Below are positions 43,711-52,864 of a stretch of 64,000 nucleotides of DNA, in pieces. The notes below the pieces were generated by a model. That model was not told the DNA's origin. It saw only the letters and a program-made list of their open reading frames with translations, and did not search any database. Origin of the DNA: Phaeobacter inhibens DSM 16374 (GTDB taxonomy: Bacteria; Pseudomonadota; Alphaproteobacteria; Rhodobacterales; Rhodobacteraceae); the NCBI RefSeq assembly GCF_000473105.1, contig NZ_KI421498.1:1674001-1738000 (forward strand). The letters run 5' to 3'. Position 1 is the stretch's first letter. Every line of letters starts with the position of its first letter. Both the position numbers and the translations under genes were made by a program.

Positions 43711-45063
43711 TTACTTCAGAGCATCCCAAGAGGACTGGATCTCTGCTGCGACCTCTTCGGCAGGGGTGCCGCCGGCATAGCCGACCATACCCGTCCAGAA
43801 GGATCCCGCACCAACACCACCCGGCATCAGATCCGATGCGTCAAAGCGGAAGGTATCGGCAGAGAGCAGGATCTCCCCCATCTTCTTCAGCGTATCGGTC
43901 GCATAGAGGTCGGTGTTCACGCCCTTATGCGGGGTCAGGAAGCCCTGTTGCGCCATCCAGACCTCATGCCCGATGGGAGATTTCAGGAACTCCATCAATG
44001 CGCGCGCGCCCTTGCTGTCGTTGGTGATCGACCACAGGGTCCCTGCCCCCAGAACCGGGCTGCCCAGGTCCTTTTCTGCATAGGCTGGGAAGTAGAAGAA
44101 ATCAGCATCCAGACCGACTTCTGTCCCTTCGGGGAAGAACGCAGGGATGAACGAGGCCTGACGATGCATCAGACACTGCGGCGGGCTGGCGAACAGACCT
44201 TTGGGGCTGTCGCGGAAATCGGTGGAGGCCACGGCGCCCGCACCACCCGAGACGTAATCATCGTTGCGGGCGAAGTAACCGAATTCCTCGATGGCATTCA
44301 CAACGCGCGGATCGGTGAAGGGGATTTCATTGCTGACCCATTGATCATAAACGCCCGGATCCTGGGTGCGCAGCATCATATCCTCAACCCAGTCGGTTGC
44401 AGGCCAGCCAGTGGCACCACCAGATCCCAGACCGATGCACCAGGGCGTGTTGCCATCAGCCACCATCTGATCGGTCAGTGTCTTCAGCTCCTCCATCGAC
44501 CGGGGGATGTCATAGCCGAAATCTTCAAATGTTTCAGGAACGTACCAGACAAGGGATTTCACATCCACCTTGTAGAACAGACCAAAGACATCGTCATTGC
44601 CGTCCGGCCCCGTGAAGGTGCTGAGATCAACCCAGGAGTCGCCGGCCGCGTAGTTTTCACGCACCCAGTCTGCGGTCTCACTGCCCAAGGGTGCGATAAA
44701 GCCTCGCGCGGCCATGTCGGACACCAGACCCGGCTGTGGGAAAACGGCGACATTGGGCGCGGAGCCTGCCTCTGCATCGACCACGATCTGCTGCTCAAAA
44801 CTGTCGGATCCAGTGTAACGCACGTCCGCACCGGTGGCTTCAGCGAAATAGGCGAGCACCTTCTCGACGACCTCCTGATCCGGGCCAAGCCATGGACCAA
44901 AAACCGTGACCTGCTCCCCCGACAGATCGGTTGCCTTCAGCGCCTCGAAGCTCTCCCAGTTAAACTCGCCCTCGCCGACCGGAAAGGTCAGCGCGCCTTC
45001 GGCCTGCGCAAGACCAGCAGACAGGGCAAAGACGCCGGCTGCTGCCAAAAGACTGCGTTTCAT
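43711..45063 (-). CDS. aglE: Alpha-glucoside ABC transporter binding protein AglE
   Basis: The protein has 450 residues with a signal peptide (MKRSLLAAAGVFALSAGLAQA). It is a family 1 sugar-binding protein with KATDLSGEQVTVFGPWLGPDQEVVEKVLAYF and the C-terminal VGAGSFWTGMVGYAGG. The start is fixed at 45063 by a perfect GGGAGGAAA ribosome site. It is the first gene of aglEFGAK and is transcribed away from the LacI regulator gene. Confidence 0.93.
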   Translation of the reverse strand: MKRSLLAAAGVFALSAGLAQAEGALTFPVGEGEFNWESFEALKATDLSGEQVTVFGPWLGPDQEVVEKVLAYFAEATGADVRYTGSDSFEQQIVVDAEAGSAPNVAVFPQPGLVSDMAARGFIAPLGSETADWVRENYAAGDSWVDLSTFTGPDGNDDVFGLFYKVDVKSLVWYVPETFEDFGYDIPRSMEELKTLTDQMVADGNTPWCIGLGSGGATGWPATDWVEDMMLRTQDPGVYDQWVSNEIPFTDPRVVNAIEEFGYFARNDDYVSGGAGAVASTDFRDSPKGLFASPPQCLMHRQASFIPAFFPEGTEVGLDADFFYFPAYAEKDLGSPVLGAGTLWSITNDSKGARALMEFLKSPIGHEVWMAQQGFLTPHKGVNTDLYATDTLKKMGEILLSADTFRFDASDLMPGGVGAGSFWTGMVGYAGGTPAEEVAAEIQSSWDALK

Positions 45064-45119
45064 GATGTTTCCTCCCGAGTGTTCAACGCGCCTGCCGTTT
45101 GTCACGGTTTCAAAGTTTT

Positions 45120-45131
45120 CAAAGCGCTTTG
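45120..45131. promoter_or_regulatory. AglR operator 1 (CAAAGCGCTTTG)
   Basis: This is a perfect 12-bp palindrome with the central CG of LacI-family operators. It lies just downstream of the predicted aglE promoter, where bound repressor would block it. An identical copy lies at 45287. Confidence 0.75.
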
Positions 45132-45140
45132 GATTTCAGC

Positions 45141-45169
45141 AAAATCCCGGATTCGGATGGAACTGTCAA
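45141..45169 (-). promoter_or_regulatory. Candidate aglE promoter
   Basis: On the minus strand TTGACA (45164-45169) is a consensus -35. GATTTT (45141-45146), 17 bases on, is a weak -10. Operator 1 begins about 10 bases downstream. Confidence 0.45.
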
Positions 45170-45286
45170 CAATTTCTCATCATATCATCAAACAAGCATA
45201 AAAAATACGGGACTTGCCAGCCTAACCCCTGCCCTGCCATAACTGCGCAGGTGGCCCACGGTTGCCATGGGCATATACAATGGAAT

Positions 45287-45298
45287 CAAAGCGCTTTG
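45287..45298. promoter_or_regulatory. AglR operator 2 (CAAAGCGCTTTG)
   Basis: Identical to operator 1 and 14 bases before the regulator start, so it is well placed for autoregulation. The two copies are 167 bp apart, about 16 helical turns, which would allow looping. Confidence 0.7.
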
Positions 45299-45311
45299 GA
45301 GTTTTCTGCGA

Positions 45312-46343
45312 ATGAACCTGAAGGAATTGGCCGCATATCTGAACCTGTCGCAGACGACAGTGAGCCGTGCGCTCAACGGCTTTCCCGAGGTGAGCGAAGC
45401 AACCCGTAAGCGCGTGGCGGCCGCCGCAGAGCAACACAACTACCGCCCCAACACCCGCGCCAAAGCGCTGGCCACTGGGCGCGCAATGGCGATTGGTCAC
45501 GTGATCCCGCTGTCGTCGCAGCATGAGATGGTGAACCCAATCTTCGGCGACTTCATCGCAGGTGCCGGCGAGAGCTACGCCGCGGCCGGCTATGACATGG
45601 TGTTGTCGCTGGTTGAGGATAAGAAGCAGGAGAAAGCCTATCGCGAGATGGCCTCCAAGCGGAATGTTGACGGCATCGTTTTACATGCGCCGCGCATGTC
45701 GGATCCCCGGATCGGACTGTTGCGTGAAATCGGCCTGCCCTTTGCCGTGCATGGCCGCGCCTCCGATCTTGCGGGGGAGTATTGCTGGCTCGATGTGAAC
45801 AACAAAAGCGCCTTTGACCGGGCGACACGGTTTCTCATCGACCTTGGGCACCGGCGGATCTGCCTGGTGAACGGGTTGGAGAGCATGGATTTCGCCTGGC
45901 GTCGGCGGGCGGGCTATGAATACGCGCTAGAGGCCGCGGGCCTGCCGCTGGATCCCGCACTGATGTACGCGGAGGAAATGACCGAGAGCTATGGGTATCG
46001 CACCGTTGTGAAAACCCAGGCGATGGTAGATCCGCCCACCGCCTATCTGGTGTCGTCAATCATCCCCGCCATGGGGGTGCGCCGCGCGATTGAGGATTCG
46101 GGGCGTCAGATGGGGCGTGATATTTCGGTGATCACCCATGACGATGACCTGTCCTATCTGCGCAACGGCGATGAGGTGCCGCAATTCACCGCGACCGTGT
46201 CCTCCGTGCAGGAGGCAGGCCGGCAGCTGGCCAATCTGCTGTTGGACCAGATCCGCAATCCCGGTCAGCCGCTTCCCACCCGCCTGCTGGAGGCCCAGCT
46301 GACCGTTGGGCGTTCAACCGGACCTGCGCCCATTCTTCGCTGA
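45312..46343 (+). CDS. aglR: LacI-family regulator of the agl genes
   Basis: The protein has 343 residues. The LacI helix-turn-helix and hinge open the protein (MNLKELAAYLNLSQTTVSRALNGFPEVSEATRKRV), followed by the two-lobe sugar-binding domain. ATG 45312 is chosen because the family starts at this motif; an upstream ATG at 45267 would run through the operator. It is divergent from aglE and likely represses the operon until an alpha-glucoside binds. The GH1 gene starts 27 bases downstream. Confidence 0.92.
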   Translation: MNLKELAAYLNLSQTTVSRALNGFPEVSEATRKRVAAAAEQHNYRPNTRAKALATGRAMAIGHVIPLSSQHEMVNPIFGDFIAGAGESYAAAGYDMVLSLVEDKKQEKAYREMASKRNVDGIVLHAPRMSDPRIGLLREIGLPFAVHGRASDLAGEYCWLDVNNKSAFDRATRFLIDLGHRRICLVNGLESMDFAWRRRAGYEYALEAAGLPLDPALMYAEEMTESYGYRTVVKTQAMVDPPTAYLVSSIIPAMGVRRAIEDSGRQMGRDISVITHDDDLSYLRNGDEVPQFTATVSSVQEAGRQLANLLLDQIRNPGQPLPTRLLEAQLTVGRSTGPAPILR

Positions 46344-46369
46344 TTGCCCCCGACAGGAGCCCCTGCCCC

Positions 46370-47704
46370 ATGTTCCGAAACAGCCGCGCTGATTTTCCCA
46401 AAGACTTCCTCTTTGGCACCGCGACCTCTGCCTATCAGATCGAAGGTCATGGATTTGGCGGTGCCGGGCTCACCCATTGGGACAGTTTCGCCGCCACCCC
46501 CGGCAACGTTGTGCACGCCGAACATGGCGGGCGGGCCTGCGACCACTATCACCGCTACGCCGAGGATCTTGATCTGGCGGCGGCAGCCGGGTTCGACTGC
46601 TATCGATTTTCCACCAGCTGGGCGCGGGTTATGCCCGAGGGACGCGGCGCACCGAACCCTGAGGGGCTGGATTTCTACGACCGGTTGACCGATGCGATAC
46701 TGGAGCGCGGGCTGAAGCCCTGTGTGACGCTTTATCACTGGGAGCTGCCGCAGGCACTGGCGGATCTGGGCGGCTGGCGCAACGCGGAGATAGCCAACTG
46801 GTTTGGCGACTACGCCGAGGTGATCATGGGGCGGATCGGCGACCGGATGTATTCCGCAGCCCCGATCAATGAACCCTGGTGCGTGGGCTGGCTGTCGCAT
46901 TTCCTTGGCCATCACGCGCCGGGGCTGCGCGACATTCGCGCCACCGCCCGGGCGATGCACCATGTGATGCTGGCCCATGGCACTGCCATTCAGGCGATGC
47001 GCGCCCTCGGCATGAGCAATCTCGGTGGCGTGTTCAATCTGGAATGGGCCACGCCCGTTGATGACAGCAAGGCCGCGCAGCAGGCCGCCGCACGCTATGA
47101 TGCGATCTACAACGGCTTTTTCCTTGGCGGTGCCTTTCACGGGCGGTACCCGGATCTGGCGCTGGAAGGGCTGGAGCCGCATCTGCCAGAGGGCTGGCAG
47201 GATGATTTTGCCACCATCACCGCCCCGGTCGACTGGTGCGGGCTGAACTACTATACGCGCAAACAGATAGCCCCTGACGTAGGCCCATGGCCGCAGTATG
47301 CCGAGGTGGATGGCCCCCTGCCCAAAACCCAGATGGGCTGGGAAATATATCCGCAGGGGCTTTATGATTTCCTGACACGGACAGCGCGCGACTACACTGG
47401 TGATTTGCCGCTGATTGTGACGGAAAACGGCATGGCCAATGCGGATGTTGTGACAAAGGGCAAGGTGGAGGATGCGGCGCGCATCACCTTTGTCGATGAC
47501 CACCTCGACGCCGTGCGTCGCGCGATTGCCGATGGTGTGCCCGTGCAGGGTTATTTCCTATGGTCGCTGCTGGACAATTACGAATGGGCGCTGGGGTATG
47601 AAAAACGCTTTGGCCTGGTGCATGTGGATTTTGAAACGCTGAAGCGCACACCGAAGGCGTCTTATCATGCGTTGCGATCTGCGCTTACGGGCGCATCCAA
47701 ATAA
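46370..47704 (+). CDS. Beta-glucosidase (GH1)
   Basis: The protein has 444 residues. GH1 signatures are complete: FLFGTATSAYQIEG, YHWELPQALAD, the acid/base Glu in the NEPW motif and the nucleophile Glu in VTENG, with the FLWSLLDNYEW aglycone region. It is cytoplasmic. It follows the LacI gene and probably shares its transcript, which adds a beta-glucoside activity to an otherwise alpha-glucoside module. It converges with argE 22 bases away. Confidence 0.93.
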   Translation: MFRNSRADFPKDFLFGTATSAYQIEGHGFGGAGLTHWDSFAATPGNVVHAEHGGRACDHYHRYAEDLDLAAAAGFDCYRFSTSWARVMPEGRGAPNPEGLDFYDRLTDAILERGLKPCVTLYHWELPQALADLGGWRNAEIANWFGDYAEVIMGRIGDRMYSAAPINEPWCVGWLSHFLGHHAPGLRDIRATARAMHHVMLAHGTAIQAMRALGMSNLGGVFNLEWATPVDDSKAAQQAAARYDAIYNGFFLGGAFHGRYPDLALEGLEPHLPEGWQDDFATITAPVDWCGLNYYTRKQIAPDVGPWPQYAEVDGPLPKTQMGWEIYPQGLYDFLTRTARDYTGDLPLIVTENGMANADVVTKGKVEDAARITFVDDHLDAVRRAIADGVPVQGYFLWSLLDNYEWALGYEKRFGLVHVDFETLKRTPKASYHALRSALTGASK

Positions 47705-47726
47705 GGGCGGTGCAGGAGCACAGGCG

Positions 47727-48881
47727 TCAGTCCGCCAGCCGCCCTGCCAATCGATTCAGCACAGTGAGGCATTGTGAGAGCTGATCAAGCGTCAGATATT
47801 CATCCGCCTTATGCGCCTGCGCAATGGATCCGGGGCCGCAGACGACCACATCCATCCCAAGCTCCTGAAACAACCCGGCCTCGGTGCCGAAGGGCACCAG
47901 CTCAGCAGCGTTGCTGCCGAGCAGATCTGCCATGAGTTCACGCGCCTCATTTTGAGTGCTGGGGGTGAGCCCGGCCACCTCGCCCACCACCTCAGTCTCT
48001 ATGCTGGCCTCCGGGTAGATCGCCTGCATCGCGGGCAAGAGCGTGTCGCGGCAATAGCGTGCCATCGTGTCCTTGACATGATCCGCGTCCGAGGGCTGCA
48101 CCGGTCGCATCTCCCAATCCACCTGCGCTTTTGACGCGATAACATTATGGGCGCTGCCGCCATTGAGGGCGCCGATGTTCAGCGTTGTCCAGGGCGGATC
48201 AAAGCGGCTGTCCGGTGGGGTACGCTGTTGCAGATCGCCGCGCAGGTCCAGCAGGCGGCTCACATAACGCGCGGCATATTCCACCGCATTGACGCCCCGC
48301 CCCGGATCGGATCCGTGCCCCTCAAGCCCCTGAAACCGCGTGCTGTATTCGTGGCAGCCTTTGTGCCCTTCAACGACTCGCATGCTGGTGGGTTCGCCGA
48401 TGAGCGCCAGTCGCGGTTTCAGTCCGCGCTCACGCAGGGCCTGCACCAGATGACCGGCACCAATGCAGCCCACCTCCTCATCGTAGGTAAAGGCGAAATG
48501 GACAGGACGGCGGCTGATCTGCTCGGCGAACTCTGGGGCCATCGCCAATGTTGCGGCAATAAACCCCTTCATATCGCAGGTGCCGCGCCCGTAGAGCCGC
48601 CCATCCCGTTCCACCATTGCAAAAGGATCGCTGGTCCAGTCCTGATCGGTCACCGGCACCACGTCACTGTGGCCCGACAACACAATCCCGCCATCAGCGT
48701 CCGGGCCAAGCGTGGCGAAGAGATTTGCCTTCTGCCCGCTGGCATCAAACATCACATCGACCCGCGCGCCGCAGTCCTCAAGCCGGTTGGCCAGATAAGC
48801 GATCATCTCCAGATTGCTGTCGGCAGAGACCGTGGGATAGGCGATGAGATCCGATAGAATGCCGGTGGTCTGCTCCATCAT
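47727..48881 (-). CDS. M20-family deacetylase, annotated-type acetylornithine deacetylase
   Basis: The protein has 384 residues. It has the ArgE/DapE metal site: SGHSDVVP (His/Asp), YGRGTCDMKG (Asp), DEEVGCIGA (Glu pair) and a C-terminal Gln-Ala-His-Lys-Ala-Asp-Glu segment giving the last ligand. It hydrolyses N-acetyl groups of basic amino acids. It is the third gene of an operon with an ectoine-hydrolase-like protein and an aminotransferase (4-base gap to the former). Its substrate here may therefore be an acetylated diamino acid and not acetylornithine. Two ATGs stand side by side at the start. Confidence 0.85.
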   Translation of the reverse strand: MMEQTTGILSDLIAYPTVSADSNLEMIAYLANRLEDCGARVDVMFDASGQKANLFATLGPDADGGIVLSGHSDVVPVTDQDWTSDPFAMVERDGRLYGRGTCDMKGFIAATLAMAPEFAEQISRRPVHFAFTYDEEVGCIGAGHLVQALRERGLKPRLALIGEPTSMRVVEGHKGCHEYSTRFQGLEGHGSDPGRGVNAVEYAARYVSRLLDLRGDLQQRTPPDSRFDPPWTTLNIGALNGGSAHNVIASKAQVDWEMRPVQPSDADHVKDTMARYCRDTLLPAMQAIYPEASIETEVVGEVAGLTPSTQNEARELMADLLGSNAAELVPFGTEAGLFQELGMDVVVCGPGSIAQAHKADEYLTLDQLSQCLTVLNRLAGRLAD

Positions 48882-48885
48882 CCCG

Positions 48886-50070
48886 TCACCCCTTCACGAA
48901 GAGTTTGCGCTCAATAGAGCAGAGCGGCTCAGCAGCGCCTGTGTCGCGGATCAGCAGGGTTTCGGTGGTCTCCAGCCCCCATGTATCCATCCAGAGCGCT
49001 GGCATGAAATGGAACACCATGCCGGGTTGCAGCACAGTTGTATCCTCGCTGCGGATCGACGCCGTGCGCTCCCCCCAATCCGGCGGATAGGACAGGCCAA
49101 CCGGGTAGCCCATGCGGCCAGAACGCTCGATACCGTGTTTGGCCATCACCGCCATGAAGGCATTGGCAATATCGCAGGTGCGATTGCCCGCACGGGCCGC
49201 CTCGATCCCGGCGGCGATGCCTTCGATCTGCGCCGCCTCAATCCGCAACATTTCTTCTGACGGGGTGCCTAGAAACACAGTCCGTGACAGCGGCGCGTGG
49301 TAGCGGCGGTAACAACCGGAGAGTTCGAAGAAGGTTGCCTCGCCCTGCCGCATCGGGGTGCCGTCCCAGGTCAGATGCGCCGCTGTCGCATCCAGCCCGG
49401 AGGGGGTCAGTGGCACGATGGCCGGGTAGTCGCCCCAATCGTCCCCCACGCCAGTCACACCGGCATGCAGAATATCGGCCACCAGATCGTTTTTTCGCAC
49501 GCCGGGTGCGGCCCGTTCGATGGCGGTGTGGATCACCTTATCGGTGATCCGCGCGGCCTTGCGCATAAAGCTGATCTCGGCATCTGATTTCACAAGCCGC
49601 TGCCAATTGACCAGTGCGGTGGCATCCACCAGGTCCGCCTGCGGCAGCTCTGCCGCCAATACGGCATGGGCCTTTGCCGAGTAGTAATAATTCTCCATCT
49701 CGACACCGATCCGGGCGCGTTCCAGCCCGAGAGCGCACAGATGCCCGGCAAGATCCTGCATCGGATGTCGGTCGGTTGATTGGACAAAGTGGTCGCCATA
49801 GCCCAGCAGCCTGTCCTGCGGCATCCAGCAGGTGCGGCGGGCGCCCATCATATCCATATGCCGCCCCCACCAGATCGGATCACCGTCTTGCGGGATGATC
49901 ACCCCCTGATGCACGTAAAAAGACCAGCCATCATAGCCGGTGAGCCAAGCCTGATTAGAGGGATCCGTGACAAAGAGCGCGTCCAGCCCCGCAGCCGCCA
50001 TCGCGGCGCGAGTCTTGTCCAGACGGTGCTGATATTCAGATTGTGTGAAGGGGGTCTGTGGTTTGGTCAT
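48886..50070 (-). CDS. Ectoine-hydrolase-like M24 protein (DoeA/EutD family)
   Basis: The protein has 394 residues with a creatinase-type N-terminal domain and pita-bread C-terminal domain. Strong matches to EutD/DoeA include DPSNQAWLTGYDGWSFYVHQGV, GVEMENYYYSAKAH, LTPSGLDATAAHLTWD and PVGLSYPPDWGERT. The two aspartates that bind metal in true M24 peptidases are absent (the corresponding stretch reads FFELSG...YHAPLSRT), as in creatinase and DoeA, which work without metal. It would open the ectoine ring to N-acetyl-diaminobutyrate. No eutB, eutC or ectoine transporter is nearby. Confidence 0.82.
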   Translation of the reverse strand: MTKPQTPFTQSEYQHRLDKTRAAMAAAGLDALFVTDPSNQAWLTGYDGWSFYVHQGVIIPQDGDPIWWGRHMDMMGARRTCWMPQDRLLGYGDHFVQSTDRHPMQDLAGHLCALGLERARIGVEMENYYYSAKAHAVLAAELPQADLVDATALVNWQRLVKSDAEISFMRKAARITDKVIHTAIERAAPGVRKNDLVADILHAGVTGVGDDWGDYPAIVPLTPSGLDATAAHLTWDGTPMRQGEATFFELSGCYRRYHAPLSRTVFLGTPSEEMLRIEAAQIEGIAAGIEAARAGNRTCDIANAFMAVMAKHGIERSGRMGYPVGLSYPPDWGERTASIRSEDTTVLQPGMVFHFMPALWMDTWGLETTETLLIRDTGAAEPLCSIERKLFVKG

Positions 50071-50104
50071 CGCTCAGATCCTTTCCGCTCTTTACTCCGC
50101 CCCA

Positions 50105-51478
50105 TCAGCCCAGCACCGCGGTGACGGCTCGATGGGTTGCGGCCACGACACGGTCCGCTTCATCCCGTGTCAGGCAAAATGGTGGCGCAAATCCAAGGAT
50201 GTCCCCCTGCGGCATGGCCCGCGCGATCACGCTGTCCTGTTCCAGCAGTTTGGCGGCGATTTGCGGGCCGATCTTATCACTGGCGTCGAAGAAACGGCGA
50301 TCATCGCGGTCAGCGACAAACTCCACTGCGCATAACATGCCCTCGCCCCGCAGATCGCCGACATTGGGGTGATCGCCCAGCGCCTTGCGCATTTCGTCGT
50401 TAAGATAGGCCCCAATGGCACCGGCATTTTCGACAAGACCAAGCTGGTCAATCAGTTTGAGGTTGGCCACCCCGGCGGCGGCCCCGATAGGATGCGCCGA
50501 ATAGGTCCAGCCATGGCCGATGGGGCCGTTCTCATCTGTGCCCCGCTCCAGAACCTGCCACATCTTGTCCGACACGATAGAGCCCGACAGCGGTGCATAG
50601 GCCGAGGTCAACCCCTTGGCGATGGTGATAAGATCGGGTCGCATGCCGTAGTGATCCGAGCCGAACATCGTGCCCAACCGACCAAAACCGGTCACCACCT
50701 CATCTGCGACCAGCAGGATATCATGCCGTTCAAGCACCGCCTGAATGGCGGGCCAGTATCCTGCGGGCGGCGGGACGATGCCCCCGGTGCCCAGAACCGG
50801 CTCCCCGATGAAGGCGGCGATGGTATCGGCCCCTTCCCGCGCGATCAGGGCCTCCAGCTCTGCCACACAATGGGCAACAAAGTCGGCCGCGCTCTGGCTG
50901 AGGTCTTCACGGCGGAAATAATATGGGGCCTCGGTATGGACCACCTGCGCCAAGGGCAGATCGAACTTGTTATGGAACAGCTCCAACCCGGTCAGCGACC
51001 CGGTCATCAACCCCGACCCGTGATAGCCACGCCAGCGCGAGATGATCTTTTTCTTTTCCGGGCGGCCGAGGATGTTGTTGTAATACCAGATCAGCTTGAT
51101 GTTGGTTTCATTGGCATCCGACCCCGAGAGACCGAAATAGACCTTGGACATATGATCAGGAGCGCGGTCCATGATCATCTTGGCCAGGGTGATAGACGCC
51201 TCAGTCCCATGTCCCACGTAAGAATGATAATAGGCCAGCTCGCGGGCCTGATCGGCAATGGCCTCGGCGATCTCAGGTCGGCCATAGCCCACATTCACGC
51301 AATAAAGTCCGGCAAAAGCATCTAGCATCCGATTGCCGTCTCGGTCCTCGATATGGCAGCCGGTGCCACCGGTCACCACGCGTTGAGGCAGATTTCCGCG
51401 GGCAAACTCAGCGAGATGCGTTGAAGGATGGAAAAAGCTATCACGGTCCCATTGGTCCAATTGGTCGTTACGTAGCAT
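50105..51478 (-). CDS. Class III (omega) aminotransferase
   Basis: The protein has 457 residues. It shows the fold-type I PLP signatures [15 protein letters not shown] and [11 protein letters not shown], where Lys binds PLP, plus [19 protein letters not shown], which resembles putrescine/beta-alanine:pyruvate aminotransferases. AAGGAG precedes the start. It is the first gene of the aminotransferase-EutD-M20 operon, 34 bases before the hydrolase. Transamination of diaminobutyrate to aspartate semialdehyde is possible, but family members accept many amines. Confidence 0.88.
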   Translation of the reverse strand: MLRNDQLDQWDRDSFFHPSTHLAEFARGNLPQRVVTGGTGCHIEDRDGNRMLDAFAGLYCVNVGYGRPEIAEAIADQARELAYYHSYVGHGTEASITLAKMIMDRAPDHMSKVYFGLSGSDANETNIKLIWYYNNILGRPEKKKIISRWRGYHGSGLMTGSLTGLELFHNKFDLPLAQVVHTEAPYYFRREDLSQSAADFVAHCVAELEALIAREGADTIAAFIGEPVLGTGGIVPPPAGYWPAIQAVLERHDILLVADEVVTGFGRLGTMFGSDHYGMRPDLITIAKGLTSAYAPLSGSIVSDKMWQVLERGTDENGPIGHGWTYSAHPIGAAAGVANLKLIDQLGLVENAGAIGAYLNDEMRKALGDHPNVGDLRGEGMLCAVEFVADRDDRRFFDASDKIGPQIAAKLLEQDSVIARAMPQGDILGFAPPFCLTRDEADRVVAATHRAVTAVLG

Positions 51479-51710
51479 ATGTGCTCACTCCTTGGCTGTG
51501 GCGGCGCGCCGCCTTTGGTCACATGAAGGGAGCCAGTTGCACGCGACAGACCAAGAGGCGGTCCGTTTTTGAGCAGAAAAGGCTCCGCTCACCCGGACAG
51601 CAGCGCGCAATGCCTTTATTGCCAGGGTCGTGTCACAGTTGGAGCATGGCGAGACCTCCCATGGCAACAGGTTTTTGTCAGCCGGCAGGTTGGCCAATGA
51701 CACCGCGCTG

Positions 51711-52736
51711 CTATCTGCCGGACGGCCGCGCCAAGGACTGACGCGTGACAAGAGTCGTGCTGATGCAGACCGACTGCCCCTCGGACCTGCCTTCCACGAT
51801 TGCAATCAGCTCTTGCGCCGCCTTGCGCCCCATCTCGCGGTGCGGGACATGCACGGTTGTCAGAGCGGGGCTGACGATTTCTGCCAGTTCGATATCATCG
51901 AACCCTGTGATGGAGACATCGTCAGGCACGGCGATGCCCCTGCTTCGCGCCTCGCGGAGCGCCCCTGCTGCCAAGACATCATTGCCGCACATCACCACGG
52001 TTGGGCGGGGCGCGCGTGACATCAGCTCTGCAAAGGCTGAGGCGCCCTTTTCAATCTCATAGGGGGCTTCGATCAATGTGAGCGCAGCCGGGTCGAGACC
52101 TCTGGAGCGCATGGCATCGCGAACACCGCTGACGCGATTTTGGGCACGGTCGTTGCCCTGCAAGATACCGGAGATCATCGCTATGTGGCGGTGCCCGGCA
52201 TCAACAACCGCGTGGGCAAGATCCCGCATCGCGCCCTTGTTGCTGAAACCCACTGACGGCTGCAGCCGTTCAGGCGCATAAGACCAAGCAACAAGGACCG
52301 GTACCCGATGTTTCTCCAGATACTGGTAAATCTGCTCCTCCCGCTCATGACCAATCAGCAGCAAGCCATCTGCGCCACGCGCAACCAATGCACGGATCTG
52401 TTCCTTCTCCACCTCTGGGCTATATGCGGAACTGGACACCAGCAGCGTGTAGCCATCCTCCCGCAGTTGATCCTGAAACGCCTGCAGTCCGCGCGCGAAG
52501 ATCGCGTTGTCCATCGTGGGAATAATCGCTCCGATGGTAAAGCTGCGTTTGGCCGCCATAACGCGGGCGGCAAAGTTTGGCGTATAGCCCAGTGATTCGA
52601 CCGCCTGCATCACACGATGGCGGGTCGTTTCGATGACACGATCCGGTGAATTCAGGCAGCGCGACACTGTGGCGGTTGAGACGCCTGCGGCCTTGGCAAC
52701 ATCGTTAAGTGTTGGAGCGGAGGGGGTTTTTCCCAT
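51711..52736 (-). CDS. LacI-family regulator of the DHPS cluster
   Basis: The protein has 341 residues. The helix-turn-helix reads PTLNDVAKAAGVSTATVSRCLNSPDRV, followed by a GntR-type periplasmic-binding-like effector domain. It is divergent from the sulfonate catabolic operon, with two palindromes of LacI type between them. The 232 bases behind it (51479-51710) before the aminotransferase gene show no feature beyond that gene's ribosome site. The effector is probably DHPS or a pathway intermediate (inference). Confidence 0.9.
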   Translation of the reverse strand: MGKTPSAPTLNDVAKAAGVSTATVSRCLNSPDRVIETTRHRVMQAVESLGYTPNFAARVMAAKRSFTIGAIIPTMDNAIFARGLQAFQDQLREDGYTLLVSSSAYSPEVEKEQIRALVARGADGLLLIGHEREEQIYQYLEKHRVPVLVAWSYAPERLQPSVGFSNKGAMRDLAHAVVDAGHRHIAMISGILQGNDRAQNRVSGVRDAMRSRGLDPAALTLIEAPYEIEKGASAFAELMSRAPRPTVVMCGNDVLAAGALREARSRGIAVPDDVSITGFDDIELAEIVSPALTTVHVPHREMGRKAAQELIAIVEGRSEGQSVCISTTLVTRQSLARPSGR

Positions 52737-52797
52737 GTCGTACCTGTAATTTCCCTAGCTTATTTTAGCAGATTTCATGGCCACCGCCAGTCATCAA

Positions 52798-52832
52798 TGT
52801 AAGCGCTTGCATTATCAATGTAAGCGCTTACA
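52798..52832. promoter_or_regulatory. Paired LacI-type operators TGTAAGCGCTTRCA
   Basis: TGTAAGCGCTTGCA (52798-52811) and TGTAAGCGCTTACA (52819-52832) are near-identical 14-bp palindromes, the second perfect. Their centres are 21 bp apart, two helical turns, so two dimers would sit on the same face. They stand between the divergent LacI gene and the catabolic operon. Confidence 0.82.
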
Positions 52833-52864
52833 AATACTGTAGAGATAACAACGGGGATCTTTCG

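Noticed and set aside
51485-51710. Possible pseudogene or sigma54 promoter before the aminotransferase gene
   Set aside because: No reading frame resembles a known protein, and the GG/GC elements of a TGGCA...TTGC candidate are 13 bases apart instead of 10.
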